Source: Streptomyces formicae (GTDB lineage: Bacteria > Actinomycetota > Actinomycetes > Streptomycetales > Streptomycetaceae). From it: a stretch of 64,000 bases of DNA. Positions 17,068-24,322 of the stretch are shown one piece after another (position 1 is the first letter of the stretch; each line of letters begins with the position of its first letter). The position numbers and the translations under genes are program-made. The DNA is taken from contig NZ_CP022685.1 in assembly GCF_002556545.1 (NCBI RefSeq), positions 7,728,001 to 7,792,000 of the forward strand, in the 5' to 3' direction. The notes beneath the pieces were generated by a model. The model saw only the letters and a program-made list of their open reading frames with translations, did not search any database and was not told the DNA's origin.

Positions 17068-17994
17068 TCAGCTCCGGCCCTGGATGGAGGTGGGTACGGG
17101 CATGTGCAGCGCCAGCTGGCCCTCGGTGGTGACGTCGAGCTGGATCGTCCGGATCGGCTTCAGCGAGCGCAGGTCGTCGCTCATCCGGCCCTCACCGAGC
17201 CGCAGGTCCAGGGCGCGGGGCAGCCGTGTGGTTCCCGAGGCGAGCATGTTGATCTGGCTGGTCGTGGAGTGCCAGGCACCGTCGATCGTGGTGTAGGAGG
17301 TCAGGGTCGAGACGTGTTCGCCGGTGGGCCGGGCGGTCTGCTTCGGGGTGGGCGCCGACAGGGCGAGGTCAAGGCCACCTTGGTCGTTGGTGACCCTGGC
17401 GGAGGTGCGCTCGGTGTCGATGCCGACGTCGAGCCCGGTGACCCACTTGGGGAACCCGTAGCCGTCGTGGCCGCGCACCTGCGCGATCTCGGTGTTGACC
17501 GGGAGGGAGAGGACGTAGGAGTGCAGGGAGTCGTTCTTGAGCCCGGTGGCCAGGTCGAGCAGGCCCAGACCACCGTGCCGCGCCGGTTTCACGGCGATGC
17601 CGACCGCGGCCTCGGTATAGAAGTCGATGTCGCACACGTCGTACCGAAAGGCCATCACGGAGACGATGCCGAGCCCCGGGGCGATCTCGAGCGGGTCCAG
17701 CTCCCGGGGCAGGCGGGCCCGGATCGCCTTGGTCGGCGCGAGCATCGTGAGCCGGGCCGTGGAGATGCGGTAGTAGAAGTTCGGCGTCAGCGTGGGGCCG
17801 ATGCGGGAGTCCACGCGGCTCTTCGGCATCCGGCGGAAGAAGTCGACGCTGCTGACCCGCGGGTCCCGCTCGACCTCGTCGAGGTCGGTGTCCATGCGGA
17901 ACCGGTCGTAGAGGCCGCCTTCAGGGACGGTGACGAGACGCCCTGCGAGATCGACCTCCACGGTCCGGTCGATCAGCTTGCCGGTCGCGGCCAT
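17068..17994 (-). CDS. acetoacetate decarboxylase-family protein
   Basis: A 308-residue protein with the acetoacetate decarboxylase fold: NFYYRISTARLTMLAPTKAI, GIVSVMAFRYDVCDI, and GHDGYGFPKWVTGLDVGI, where the Lys of FPKWV is at the Schiff-base lysine position of the family. It may decarboxylate a beta-keto acid or belong to the ADC-like aldolase/dehydratase group, so the reaction is not settled. ATG 17994 follows a strong GGAGGAG site; upstream in-frame sequence belongs to the intergenic operator region. First gene of the operon decarboxylase-like / aldehyde dehydrogenase / DJ-1, with a 12-bp inverted repeat directly upstream. Confidence 0.82.
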   Translation of the reverse strand: MAATGKLIDRTVEVDLAGRLVTVPEGGLYDRFRMDTDLDEVERDPRVSSVDFFRRMPKSRVDSRIGPTLTPNFYYRISTARLTMLAPTKAIRARLPRELDPLEIAPGLGIVSVMAFRYDVCDIDFYTEAAVGIAVKPARHGGLGLLDLATGLKNDSLHSYVLSLPVNTEIAQVRGHDGYGFPKWVTGLDVGIDTERTSARVTNDQGGLDLALSAPTPKQTARPTGEHVSTLTSYTTIDGAWHSTTSQINMLASGTTRLPRALDLRLGEGRMSDDLRSLKPIRTIQLDVTTEGQLALHMPVPTSIQGRS

Positions 17995-18013
17995 GACTCT
18001 CCTCCGATGTAGG

Positions 18014-18052
18014 CGGTGCTCACATCGAGAATCGCATGGGATGTGAGCACCG
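18014..18052. promoter_or_regulatory. inverted repeat operator upstream of decarboxylase-like operon
   Basis: CGGTGCTCACAT (18014-18025) and its perfect complement ATGTGAGCACCG (18041-18052) are separated by 15 bases, directly upstream of the leftward operon. The arm TGTGAGCACCG recurs upstream of the tetR gene at 18698, so both are likely binding sites for the TetR protein encoded between them. Confidence 0.65.
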
Positions 18053-18097
18053 TCAACAATGGATGAGGTGAGGTGCACGGCGGGCGGACGGCACGCG

Positions 18098-18673
18098 TCA
18101 GGAGCCGACCGACGTGATGGCGAGGAAGGCGCTGCGCACCCGGTCGGCGACCTCCTCGCCCGACGCGGCCTGCAGCTTGCCGTCGAGGTACAGGCAGGCC
18201 AGTCCGTGGGCGAGCCCCCAGCCGGCCGACGCCAGGGCCGAGGCGTCCGCGTCGGGGAAGACGCGATCGAGCGCGTCGGCCAGCAGCTGGTGCAGGGCGT
18301 CGGCGGCCTTGACCCGCTCGTCCTCGGCGTCATCGCAGGGCTTGCCGAACATCACGCGGAACAGGGCCGGGCGCCGCAGCGCGAAGGCGACGTAGGCGAC
18401 GGCGAACTCGGCCAGGTCCGGGAGTGAGGCGGGCAGGTCGCGCCCGTCGCCCAAGTTGCCCAGCAGGTCCCGGAAACCCTCGACGGCCAGCGCGGACTCC
18501 AGGGCGTCGCGGTCCTTGAAGTGGCGATACGGCGCGGTCGGCGACACTCCGGCCCGGCGTGCGACGGCGCGCAGCGAGAAGGGCTCGCCACCCTCCAGCA
18601 TCTCCATCGCGGTCGACAGCAGCGCCGCCCGCAGGTCGCCGTGGTGGTAGCTGCTCTTCTCTGATGTTGACAT
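18098..18673 (-). CDS. TetR/AcrR family transcriptional regulator
   Basis: A 191-residue TetR-type repressor. Residues ~8-55 form the DNA-binding domain (YHHGDLRAALLSTAMEML, then FSLRAVARRAGVSPTAPYRH, recognition helix ending APYRHFKDRDAL). The C-terminal ligand domain has the WHG-type pattern (FAVAYVAFALRRPALFRVMF, AGWGLAHGLACLYLDG). A small hydrophobic ligand or carbonyl compound is likely, by inference from the neighbouring genes. ATG 18673 overlaps the -35 box of the rightward promoter; GGAGG lies 13 bases upstream. It sits between two copies of TGTGAGCACCG, so autoregulation plus control of both flanking units is the simplest reading. Confidence 0.88.
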   Translation of the reverse strand: MSTSEKSSYHHGDLRAALLSTAMEMLEGGEPFSLRAVARRAGVSPTAPYRHFKDRDALESALAVEGFRDLLGNLGDGRDLPASLPDLAEFAVAYVAFALRRPALFRVMFGKPCDDAEDERVKAADALHQLLADALDRVFPDADASALASAGWGLAHGLACLYLDGKLQAASGEEVADRVRSAFLAITSVGS

Positions 18674-18720
18674 TGCTTACTTCGCCCTCCTATGCTGTGT
18701 GAGCACCGTAAACATACGGT
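18667..18720 (+). promoter_or_regulatory. consensus-like promoter with overlapping TetR operator
   Basis: TTGACA (18667-18672) and TATGCT (18691-18696) are spaced by 18 bases, a near-consensus housekeeping promoter reading rightward. Immediately after it lies TGTGAGCACCGT (18698-18709), which extends into the palindrome ACCGTA-AACA-TACGGT (18705-18720). A repressor bound there would cover the start point of transcription. Confidence 0.65.
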
Positions 18721-19028
18721 ACATCCGGAGGGGCCGAGACCCGCAGAGTGCTCACCGGCCCTCGTCATCAGCCTGGGCGACGACACGTTCTCGCCGGCGG
18801 GCCGTCGACGACCTCGCTCATCGCCTCTTCTCGTTCACCTCGGTGACACACCGGCACCACACCAGCGACCAAGCGCCCGAAGGCCCGACCCACAACCACA
18901 TCGGCTGGGTCCGCACCCCGGCCACGGTGGTCGGCCGCCTCGTCACGTGGCGGCACGACGCTGCTCGCAGTTGAGTTGTCGACACCACCCGCACCACCCG
19001 CACCGCCCACCTCAAGGAGAGCAGCCCC
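18721..19028 (+). other. long leader before the NAD(P)-binding gene
   Basis: About 300 bases separate the promoter at 18667 from the next gene. Several frames are open but none has protein-like composition or a ribosome site. A GGAGAGCAGCCCC site at 19016-19028 belongs to the downstream gene. No known riboswitch pattern was recognised. Confidence 0.35.
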
Positions 19029-19949
19029 ATGCAGACCGTTCTCGGCGCCGGCGGACCCATCGCCGACGAGCTCGTGAACGAGCTCCACCGCCACCACACC
19101 AAGGACATTCGCCTCGTCAGCCGCAAGCCGTCGAGGGTGAACGACACCGATGAGCTCGTCGCCGCAGATCTCACCGACGCCGACGCCACCAGCCGTGCCG
19201 TCGCGGGCAGCGACATCGCCTACCTCACCGTCGGCCTGCCCCTGGACTCGGAGCTGTGGGAGCGAAAGTTCCCCCTCATGATGCGCAACGTCATCGACGC
19301 CTGCGCCGAACACGGCACGAAGCTCGTCTTCTTCGACAACACCTACATGTATCCCGGAACATCGACGCCCCAGACCGAGTCGACGGCATTCGCGCCGGGC
19401 GGACGCAAGGGACGGGTCCGCGGACAGATCGCCACCACGCTGCTGGAGGCCATGCGGGCCGGACGGGTCGAGGCACTGATCGGCCGAGCGCCCGAGTTTT
19501 ACGGTCCCGGCCGGACGAAGAGCTACACGAACTCGTTGGTGTTCGAACGGATCAAGACGGGCAAGCGGCCGTTCGTTCCCGTCGACGCCCACGCCAAGCG
19601 CTCCCTGATCTGGACCCCCGACGCGAGCCGCGCCCTCGCTCTGCTCGGCAACACCCCGGACGCCTACGGCCAGACTTGGCACCTGCCCGTCGACCCGGAC
19701 CGCAAGTCCTACGCCCAGCTCATCGAGATCGCCGGCGAGGTCACGGGCCGCAAGATCGGCTACACGGTGCTGCCGATGCTCGCCTTCCGCCTCGGGCGCC
19801 GCTTCGTCAAGCCGCTCGACGAGATGTACGAGCTGCTCGTCCGCTACCGCGACGACAACATCTTCGACAGCTCGACGTTCGCGGCCCGCTTTCCCGACTT
19901 CCCGGTCACCAGCTATCGGGAAGGAGTGGGGCGCATCCTCGCCGGCTGA
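19029..19949 (+). CDS. NAD(P)-binding SDR-type epimerase/reductase
   Basis: A 306-residue atypical or extended short-chain dehydrogenase. The Rossmann start is MQTVLGAGGPIADELV (GxGG-type loop), followed by LVSRKPS, AADLTDADATSRAVAGSDIA and a YxxxK-like region replaced by a less canonical FDNTYMYPG stretch. The later part RRSLIWTPDASRALALLGN-type sequence (here AKRSLIWTPDAS) fits the NAD-dependent epimerase/dehydratase or NmrA-like group. The missing canonical YxxxK means it could be a sensor rather than an oxidoreductase. ATG 19029 has a GGAGAGCAG ribosome site. It is driven by the TetR-covered promoter at 18667 and is probably part of the same carbonyl-response regulon. Confidence 0.8.
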   Translation: MQTVLGAGGPIADELVNELHRHHTKDIRLVSRKPSRVNDTDELVAADLTDADATSRAVAGSDIAYLTVGLPLDSELWERKFPLMMRNVIDACAEHGTKLVFFDNTYMYPGTSTPQTESTAFAPGGRKGRVRGQIATTLLEAMRAGRVEALIGRAPEFYGPGRTKSYTNSLVFERIKTGKRPFVPVDAHAKRSLIWTPDASRALALLGNTPDAYGQTWHLPVDPDRKSYAQLIEIAGEVTGRKIGYTVLPMLAFRLGRRFVKPLDEMYELLVRYRDDNIFDSSTFAARFPDFPVTSYREGVGRILAG

Positions 19950-20039
19950 CCCCTCGACAGGACCTCCTGATGGCCGGCGCGTGCCGCGATGCCAAACCGG
20001 ATCTGGGCGACCGGCTCGTTGGTCAGCTCCAGCAACTCG

Positions 20040-20189
20040 CGTGCCTACGAACGCGGCCTGGCCCGGCTCGTCCACCACGAGGTCGACCACCTCGATGGCC
20101 TTCTCTGCACCGCCCGGGTGCGGGACGGCGTAGATCCCATTCCTGTTGAGGAGCACCGACAGATCGGCCGCGCCCGGGCGTACGAGTAA
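20040..20189 (+). pseudogene. C-terminal remnant of peptide deformylase
   Basis: Only the last ~48 residues of a peptide deformylase remain: AYERGLARLVHHEVDHLDGL holds the metal-binding HEVDH helix, followed by LCTARVRDGVDPIPVEEHRQ, and the frame ends RAYE then TAA. The N-terminal two thirds, with the EGCLS and GxGLAAxQ motifs, are absent. The sequence before it does not restore the domain in any frame. It lies 90 bases downstream of the SDR gene and marks the left edge of a decayed region. Confidence 0.75.
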
Positions 20190-20351
20190 GTCATTCATCC
20201 GCCTAGTCCGTGGGGCGGGACGCACTGGCCGCGACGGTCCTGTCCCGGTCCAACTCCTTCGGCTCCGCTCCCTCTTCGTACGCCCCGACCCGCTGCTCCC
20301 GCCGCTCTGTACGCTGACAGCCGGAACCACGGAACCTGACGGGGCGGATCC

Positions 20352-21362
20352 ATGCAAGGTTTCACTGAGTTGCGTCTCGACCCACTTGACCGGCTACCGA
20401 TCTCACTCGCCGCACACCAGGGCGCTACGCTGCTGTCGCTGCTGGCCGATGCCTTCGGACAGCGCAGCCAAGGAGTGCCGCCGCGGTGGCGTCGCCTGGT
20501 CCGCTCGGCCATCTCGAAGTCCCCGGAGGCGATCCTCGGGCCGCTGTTCGCTCCCGGCTCCTCGGTCATCCCCGATTGCGTCACCCCGACGGCATGCATG
20601 CCGGGCGGCGATGTGGCCACCTTGTGCGCACAGATCGCCGACCTGCCTCCGGACACGCTCCTGGCGGAACTGGGTGCGGAGTTCGGCACGACCGTGCCCG
20701 AGCGGTGGCGACCGGTGGTGGACCGACCGCGGCATTGGCTGCATGCCTATGCCCAGCTGTCCCAGTGCGTCTGGCGGGAGTTCGAACCGGTCTGGAAACA
20801 AGCGAAGCCGCACATCCAACGGGAAGCTGAACGGGTGGGTGCTGCGGTCCTCCAAGGCTGCGCCGATCTGGTGTTCCAGGACCTGAGCCCGCGCTTTCGC
20901 CTGCAAGACGGCAGCCTGCACCTGCCCGATCCGCAGGCCGACACCTTTCGGCTGAACGGACGGCGGCTGGTCCTGGTCCCCATCGTGTCGGGGCCCGGTG
21001 CGTCGATGTTCGCGCTGGATCGCCCGGACCTGGTGTGGATCGGATACCCGCTGCCCGCGATCGGCCGGATGTGGGAAGCGTCCGCGAGTGCCCCTGCCCC
21101 CAAGGCCGACGCGCTGTCGCTGGTGGCCGGCCCGCTGCGGGCGGCAATCCTGCGGGCGGCCGCGCAGTCGTTGACCATGGGCGAAGTGGCCCGCCTGCTC
21201 GGCTGCAGCGCGGCCAACGCCACCCATCACTGCCGACAACTCGCGGACGCCGGACTCATCGACCGTCAGCAGCACGGCCGACACGTGCGGATACGACGCA
21301 CCGAGCGCGGTGACGCCGTGGTCGACCTGCTGTCAGCCGTACCGGCGTCGAACTGCCGCTGA
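20352..21362 (+). CDS. ArsR-type winged-helix transcriptional regulator with N-terminal domain
   Basis: A 336-residue protein. The C-terminal ~80 residues are an ArsR-like winged helix: GPLRAAILRAAAQSLTMGEV, ARLLGCSAANATHHCRQLAD and AGLIDRQQHGRHVRIRRTER. The first ~240 residues form a larger conserved region with several Trp and Pro (RLPISLAAHQGATLLSLLAD; WREFEPVWKQAKPHIQREAE), of the type labelled DUF5937 in Streptomyces regulators as I recall. The signal sensed is unknown. ATG 20352 has only a weak G-rich site upstream. It is flanked by pseudogenes and may be a survivor of an eroded island. Confidence 0.75.
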   Translation: MQGFTELRLDPLDRLPISLAAHQGATLLSLLADAFGQRSQGVPPRWRRLVRSAISKSPEAILGPLFAPGSSVIPDCVTPTACMPGGDVATLCAQIADLPPDTLLAELGAEFGTTVPERWRPVVDRPRHWLHAYAQLSQCVWREFEPVWKQAKPHIQREAERVGAAVLQGCADLVFQDLSPRFRLQDGSLHLPDPQADTFRLNGRRLVLVPIVSGPGASMFALDRPDLVWIGYPLPAIGRMWEASASAPAPKADALSLVAGPLRAAILRAAAQSLTMGEVARLLGCSAANATHHCRQLADAGLIDRQQHGRHVRIRRTERGDAVVDLLSAVPASNCR

Positions 21363-21675
21363 CGCATGCCAAATGCGATGGAAGATATGGAGATTTCGGC
21401 TCGGGCGGAGGTCTACTTTGCCCGTGCAGGCACAGAGGATGTCGTGAGCGCGATCCGGTGGTGAAGCGTCAACGGGTCGCGGATTCGTCTCCCCGGCCCG
21501 GAAGCCTTGGCGACGGCGGATTGCCGCGCCTGCGGGCATCGGCTTTCAAGGGGCATTGTCTTAGGAACGCGCTCGACGGGTAAACGGCGCACAGTGACTG
21601 CCCGGACGGACAGTTTCCGTGCGCCGCTCTGGATGGATCAGCGCTCAGTGTGGGTGCACGCGGGGACGAACTGCC
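21363..21675. other. intergenic region without supported gene
   Basis: This 313-bp stretch is less G+C-rich than its surroundings. All frames are broken by stops or lack codon bias, and no repeat or known element was seen. It probably represents decayed DNA. Confidence 0.35.
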
Positions 21676-21979
21676 TCAGCAATCGACGTACATCCAGTCG
21701 GGAGAGTCGTTCTCTTTCGGGGAGAGGTTGGTCTGCGTCCAGGGGCCCACTTCGGCGACGCTGAACCACGGGTTGTTGTAGTTGTAGAAGGTGACGGCGT
21801 TGCCGTGCGTCTTCACAGACGACACCTTTCCCTGCAGCGGGGTGCCCACGATCTCATTGCGCCCGCACTGGGTGGCCCAACCTATGAGCCCTGTTCCGTC
21901 CCGCGACAATCCCGCCGGCGGCAAGGAGCAGCGCACCCGCACCAGCCGTTAAACGCATCTTGCTCTTGCTGCTGATCAC
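21676..21979 (-). pseudogene. small secreted protein broken by a frameshift
   Basis: From GTG 21979 (ribosome site GGAGAAAGG) a clean signal peptide is read: MISSKSKMRLTAGAGALLLA, then AGGIVAG. The frame then stops after ~20 more unlikely residues. In the adjacent frame, beginning at the same point, a plausible mature protein continues: RDGTGLIGWATQCGRNEIVG, and ends in PWFSVAEVGPWTQ ... SPDWMYVDC. A one-base insertion or two-base deletion near 21897-21903 would join them, giving a ~100-residue exported protein with two cysteines. It also carries a TTA codon. I read this as a recent frameshift, unless the sequence has an error. Confidence 0.65.
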
Positions 21980-22040
21980 ATCGAGCCTTTCTCCTGGTCT
22001 GGAAATTCCGGAGCGAAGCCGGTCTGGCACCGCGGTTCGA

Positions 22041-22267
22041 ACTTTTGAACTGAAGGTCCGCAGCCGCTGGCGGGGCACTGGCCTCGCCCAGCGCATCCAC
22101 GAGGAACTCCTCCGGTCCCGGACGGAAGAGCGCGTCACCCTCCTCGTCGACCCCGATCTCCCCAAGGGCAAGACGCGGTACGAATCCTGGGGTATCGCGA
22201 CATCGGCGGCCAGCAGCCGTTCCCCGACGTCCCGATCTACGCCACCATGGTCCGCCCGCTGGCCTGA
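22041..22267 (+). pseudogene. C-terminal remnant of a GNAT acetyltransferase, frameshifted
   Basis: The frame from 22041 reads FELKVRSRWRGTGLAQRIHE, the acetyl-CoA binding segment (R-x-x-G-x-G/A) of a GNAT fold, and continues ELLRSRTEERVTLLVDPDLP. After RYESWG near 22190 the frame shifts; the next frame gives YRDIGGQQPFPDVPIYATMV and ends RPLA then TGA, the typical GNAT tail. The N-terminal half is missing. One lost base and a truncated start make it non-functional. Confidence 0.65.
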
Positions 22268-22547
22268 TGACCTTGAGACTCCGACCTCCCCGCTCGTCGC
22301 GGACGCAGAGTTCTCCGCCGAGGCTCGGAAGGACAGCCGCGGCCCCTGGAAACCGGGCGCCGCTTCTCCTACGCCGTGAAGTGTGACGCCTAGCCTCCTT
22401 GTGGATCGGTGGGGCGGAGCGAGGGCGAGGTGCCTTCGTGCTGTCGTGGTTCCATCGATGGTTCGGTGAGTGCCGAACCGCCCGGCCGGTAGCGTGCCGA
22501 GTCCTGTGCGGGAGATGCCCACGCTGGTAAACGCCGGAGGCGACCTG

Positions 22548-23147
22548 ATGTCGGAGACAGATCTGGAGCAGCAGCTCGTCGAGCGATTCCGCGAAGTCAA
22601 CGGTGACCATCCGATGACCGATACCGATGACGCATACGTCAGCGCGCAGTTCGTTGCCCTGGAGGAACTGTGCGCAATTCATGGCCGCGATGCCGATGCG
22701 GTACGCCGGCTGATGCTGGGGCAGCATCTGCCGCTTCCGGGATATCTGCGCTCCGACGGTGCCGAGATGGTGCCGGCCGACCTGTTCGCTCTCGCCGACG
22801 AAGCCGGTGGCGTAGAGCTGCTCGAAGCGTGGTTCACCGCTCACTGGGCCGACCCGATCACCGGGAAGGCGGAATGGAATGCGTACCTCAGCGGACAGTA
22901 CGTGTGCCTGCACTCGGTGACCCCAGCCGCCATTCAGCGCAAAGATCACCTGACGACCGCGATCAGCGCCGCAGCGAAGGAGCCGGATTTCGGTTCAGCG
23001 CGGTGGTCTGAGCGGCTGCACGCGCTGGTCGACGAACTCGACACGCTGGAACCGGCGTTCACGGCCTACGACCGTCTTCGGTTCGGCGGACCCACGTCCC
23101 GGGACACCTGCATCGACGCCCCACGCGCCCGCTTCCCGCGCCCGTGA
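22548..23147 (+). CDS. hypothetical protein, DUF6058-like
   Basis: A 199-residue soluble protein resembling the Streptomyces family I remember as DUF6058, sometimes linked by name to natural-product loci. Conserved-looking segments are YVSAQFVALEELCAIHGRDA, LPLPGYLRSDGAEMVPADLF, YLSGQYVCLHSVTPAAIQRK and FTAYDRLRFGGPTSRDTCID. It is mostly helical with no catalytic motif that I can name. ATG 22548 is chosen since GGAGGCGACC lies just upstream; an in-frame ATG at 22470 has no such site. It lies intact between two decayed genes. Confidence 0.65.
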   Translation: MSETDLEQQLVERFREVNGDHPMTDTDDAYVSAQFVALEELCAIHGRDADAVRRLMLGQHLPLPGYLRSDGAEMVPADLFALADEAGGVELLEAWFTAHWADPITGKAEWNAYLSGQYVCLHSVTPAAIQRKDHLTTAISAAAKEPDFGSARWSERLHALVDELDTLEPAFTAYDRLRFGGPTSRDTCIDAPRARFPRP

Positions 23148-23159
23148 CCCGGATCCATG

Positions 23160-23875
23160 GGTGGCGATCTGCGGATCGGTTGCGCTCGCTCATGCCACGC
23201 GGGCTTCGGGACGTTCGACGAGGTGGCCGCGTTCACGGCCCGCCACTGGGCCTGGGCGGACTCAACAAGCTTGAAGACCATCGTCGGGGCTGCAGTGCGG
23301 GAGCCGGCGCCACGGGTGACCTTGGTCCGCAGCCGGACGGTGGCGAACGTGGACTCGATCAGGTTGGTCGTCCGCAGATGGATCCAGTGTTCGGCGGGGA
23401 AGCCATAGAAGGCCAGTAGCTCAGCCTCGTCGTCGGTGATCTTCTTGACGGCGGAGCCGTCGGCGCGCACCCCGATGAGCACCAGGACGAAGGCTTTGGC
23501 CTCCTCCAGGCGGATGTTGAGGTGGATGCCGTCGGCCCACACGTACACGTAGTCGACCTCGGCGAGGTCGCGGTCCATGAAGGCGGTGTGGTCGGCCTGC
23601 CACTGCTGGGTCAGCGGGGGGCGTCGCCGGGGAGAGACCGGCGGAGGAGCCGAGGAACTGCTCGAGTGCGGGCACGAAGTCGCCGGAGGACAGGCCGTGC
23701 AGGTAGAGCAGGGGCAGCACCTCGCTGATCTTCGGGGACTTGCGGCACCACGGCGGCAGGATCGCGGGGGAGAACCGCTTGTGCTCGCCGGTGGCCTGGT
23801 CGACGCGCTTGTCGTTCACCCGCAGCGCCTTCACCTCGACCGCTCCGGCCGTGCGCCTTCCCGGACAATCTCATC
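23160..23875 (-). mobile_element. IS256-type (mutator family) transposase remnant
   Basis: Pieces of a mutator-family transposase are readable in more than one frame. The upstream part gives ALRVNDKRVDQATGEHKRFS and SEVLPLLYLHGLSSGDFVPA, which is the N-terminal region. The second part gives YVYVWADGIHLNIRLEEAKA with the first catalytic Asp, then KITDDEAELLAFYGFPAEHW, then TTNLIESTFATVRLRTKVTR with the terminal Glu region. The central block with the second catalytic Asp is deleted and at least one frameshift splits the rest. No flanking terminal inverted repeats or target duplication could be assigned. The element is dead. Confidence 0.75.
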
Positions 23876-23879
23876 AAGC

Positions 23880-24322
23880 AGCGAACCGCCGCTTGGCGTG
23901 GTGCTGTCCTCGTTGACCACCGTAAGCATGGGCGCGCCTTCCCGACCGACGCGGCAACGTCGGCCTTGCTCGATGACCTATCGGTCGATCCATCGGGAAG
24001 GTACGCCTCCTTCCGTCAGGGCTGATCCACAGGTATTGAGCATTGCTCGGAAGCCGGATCTTGTTCACTGCGTGGTGTTCAAGCCGCTGCGACCGGAACC
24101 ACGTGAAGGCGTGACCAAGGATGAAGATCCTCGTAGGAACTGGGGGAGGGCATGTGCCCGGAGGCTCACTGTGGATACGGTCACGAGTGCACGCTGGAGA
24201 GTACGTACCTGGGCTCATCGAGGGGTTCCGGCGGTGTCGGACCTGCCGTCGCGAGCGGGACACGGCCCGCTGGGTTCACCCCGGCGATGTGACATCTCGT
24301 GACTGATGAGAGGGTCGGGCGG
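23880..24322. other. intergenic region after IS remnant, no supported gene
   Basis: This 443-bp region between the transposase remnant and the pcaDC-type gene has lower G+C and no frame with convincing codon bias. It may contain the original flank of the insertion. A ribosome site GAGAGG at 24308-24313 at its right end belongs to the next gene. Confidence 0.35.

Noticed and set aside
18768..20357. 529-codon minus-strand frame opposite the SDR gene
   Set aside because: Composition is not protein-like and it contradicts the well-supported SDR gene with its promoter and ribosome site.
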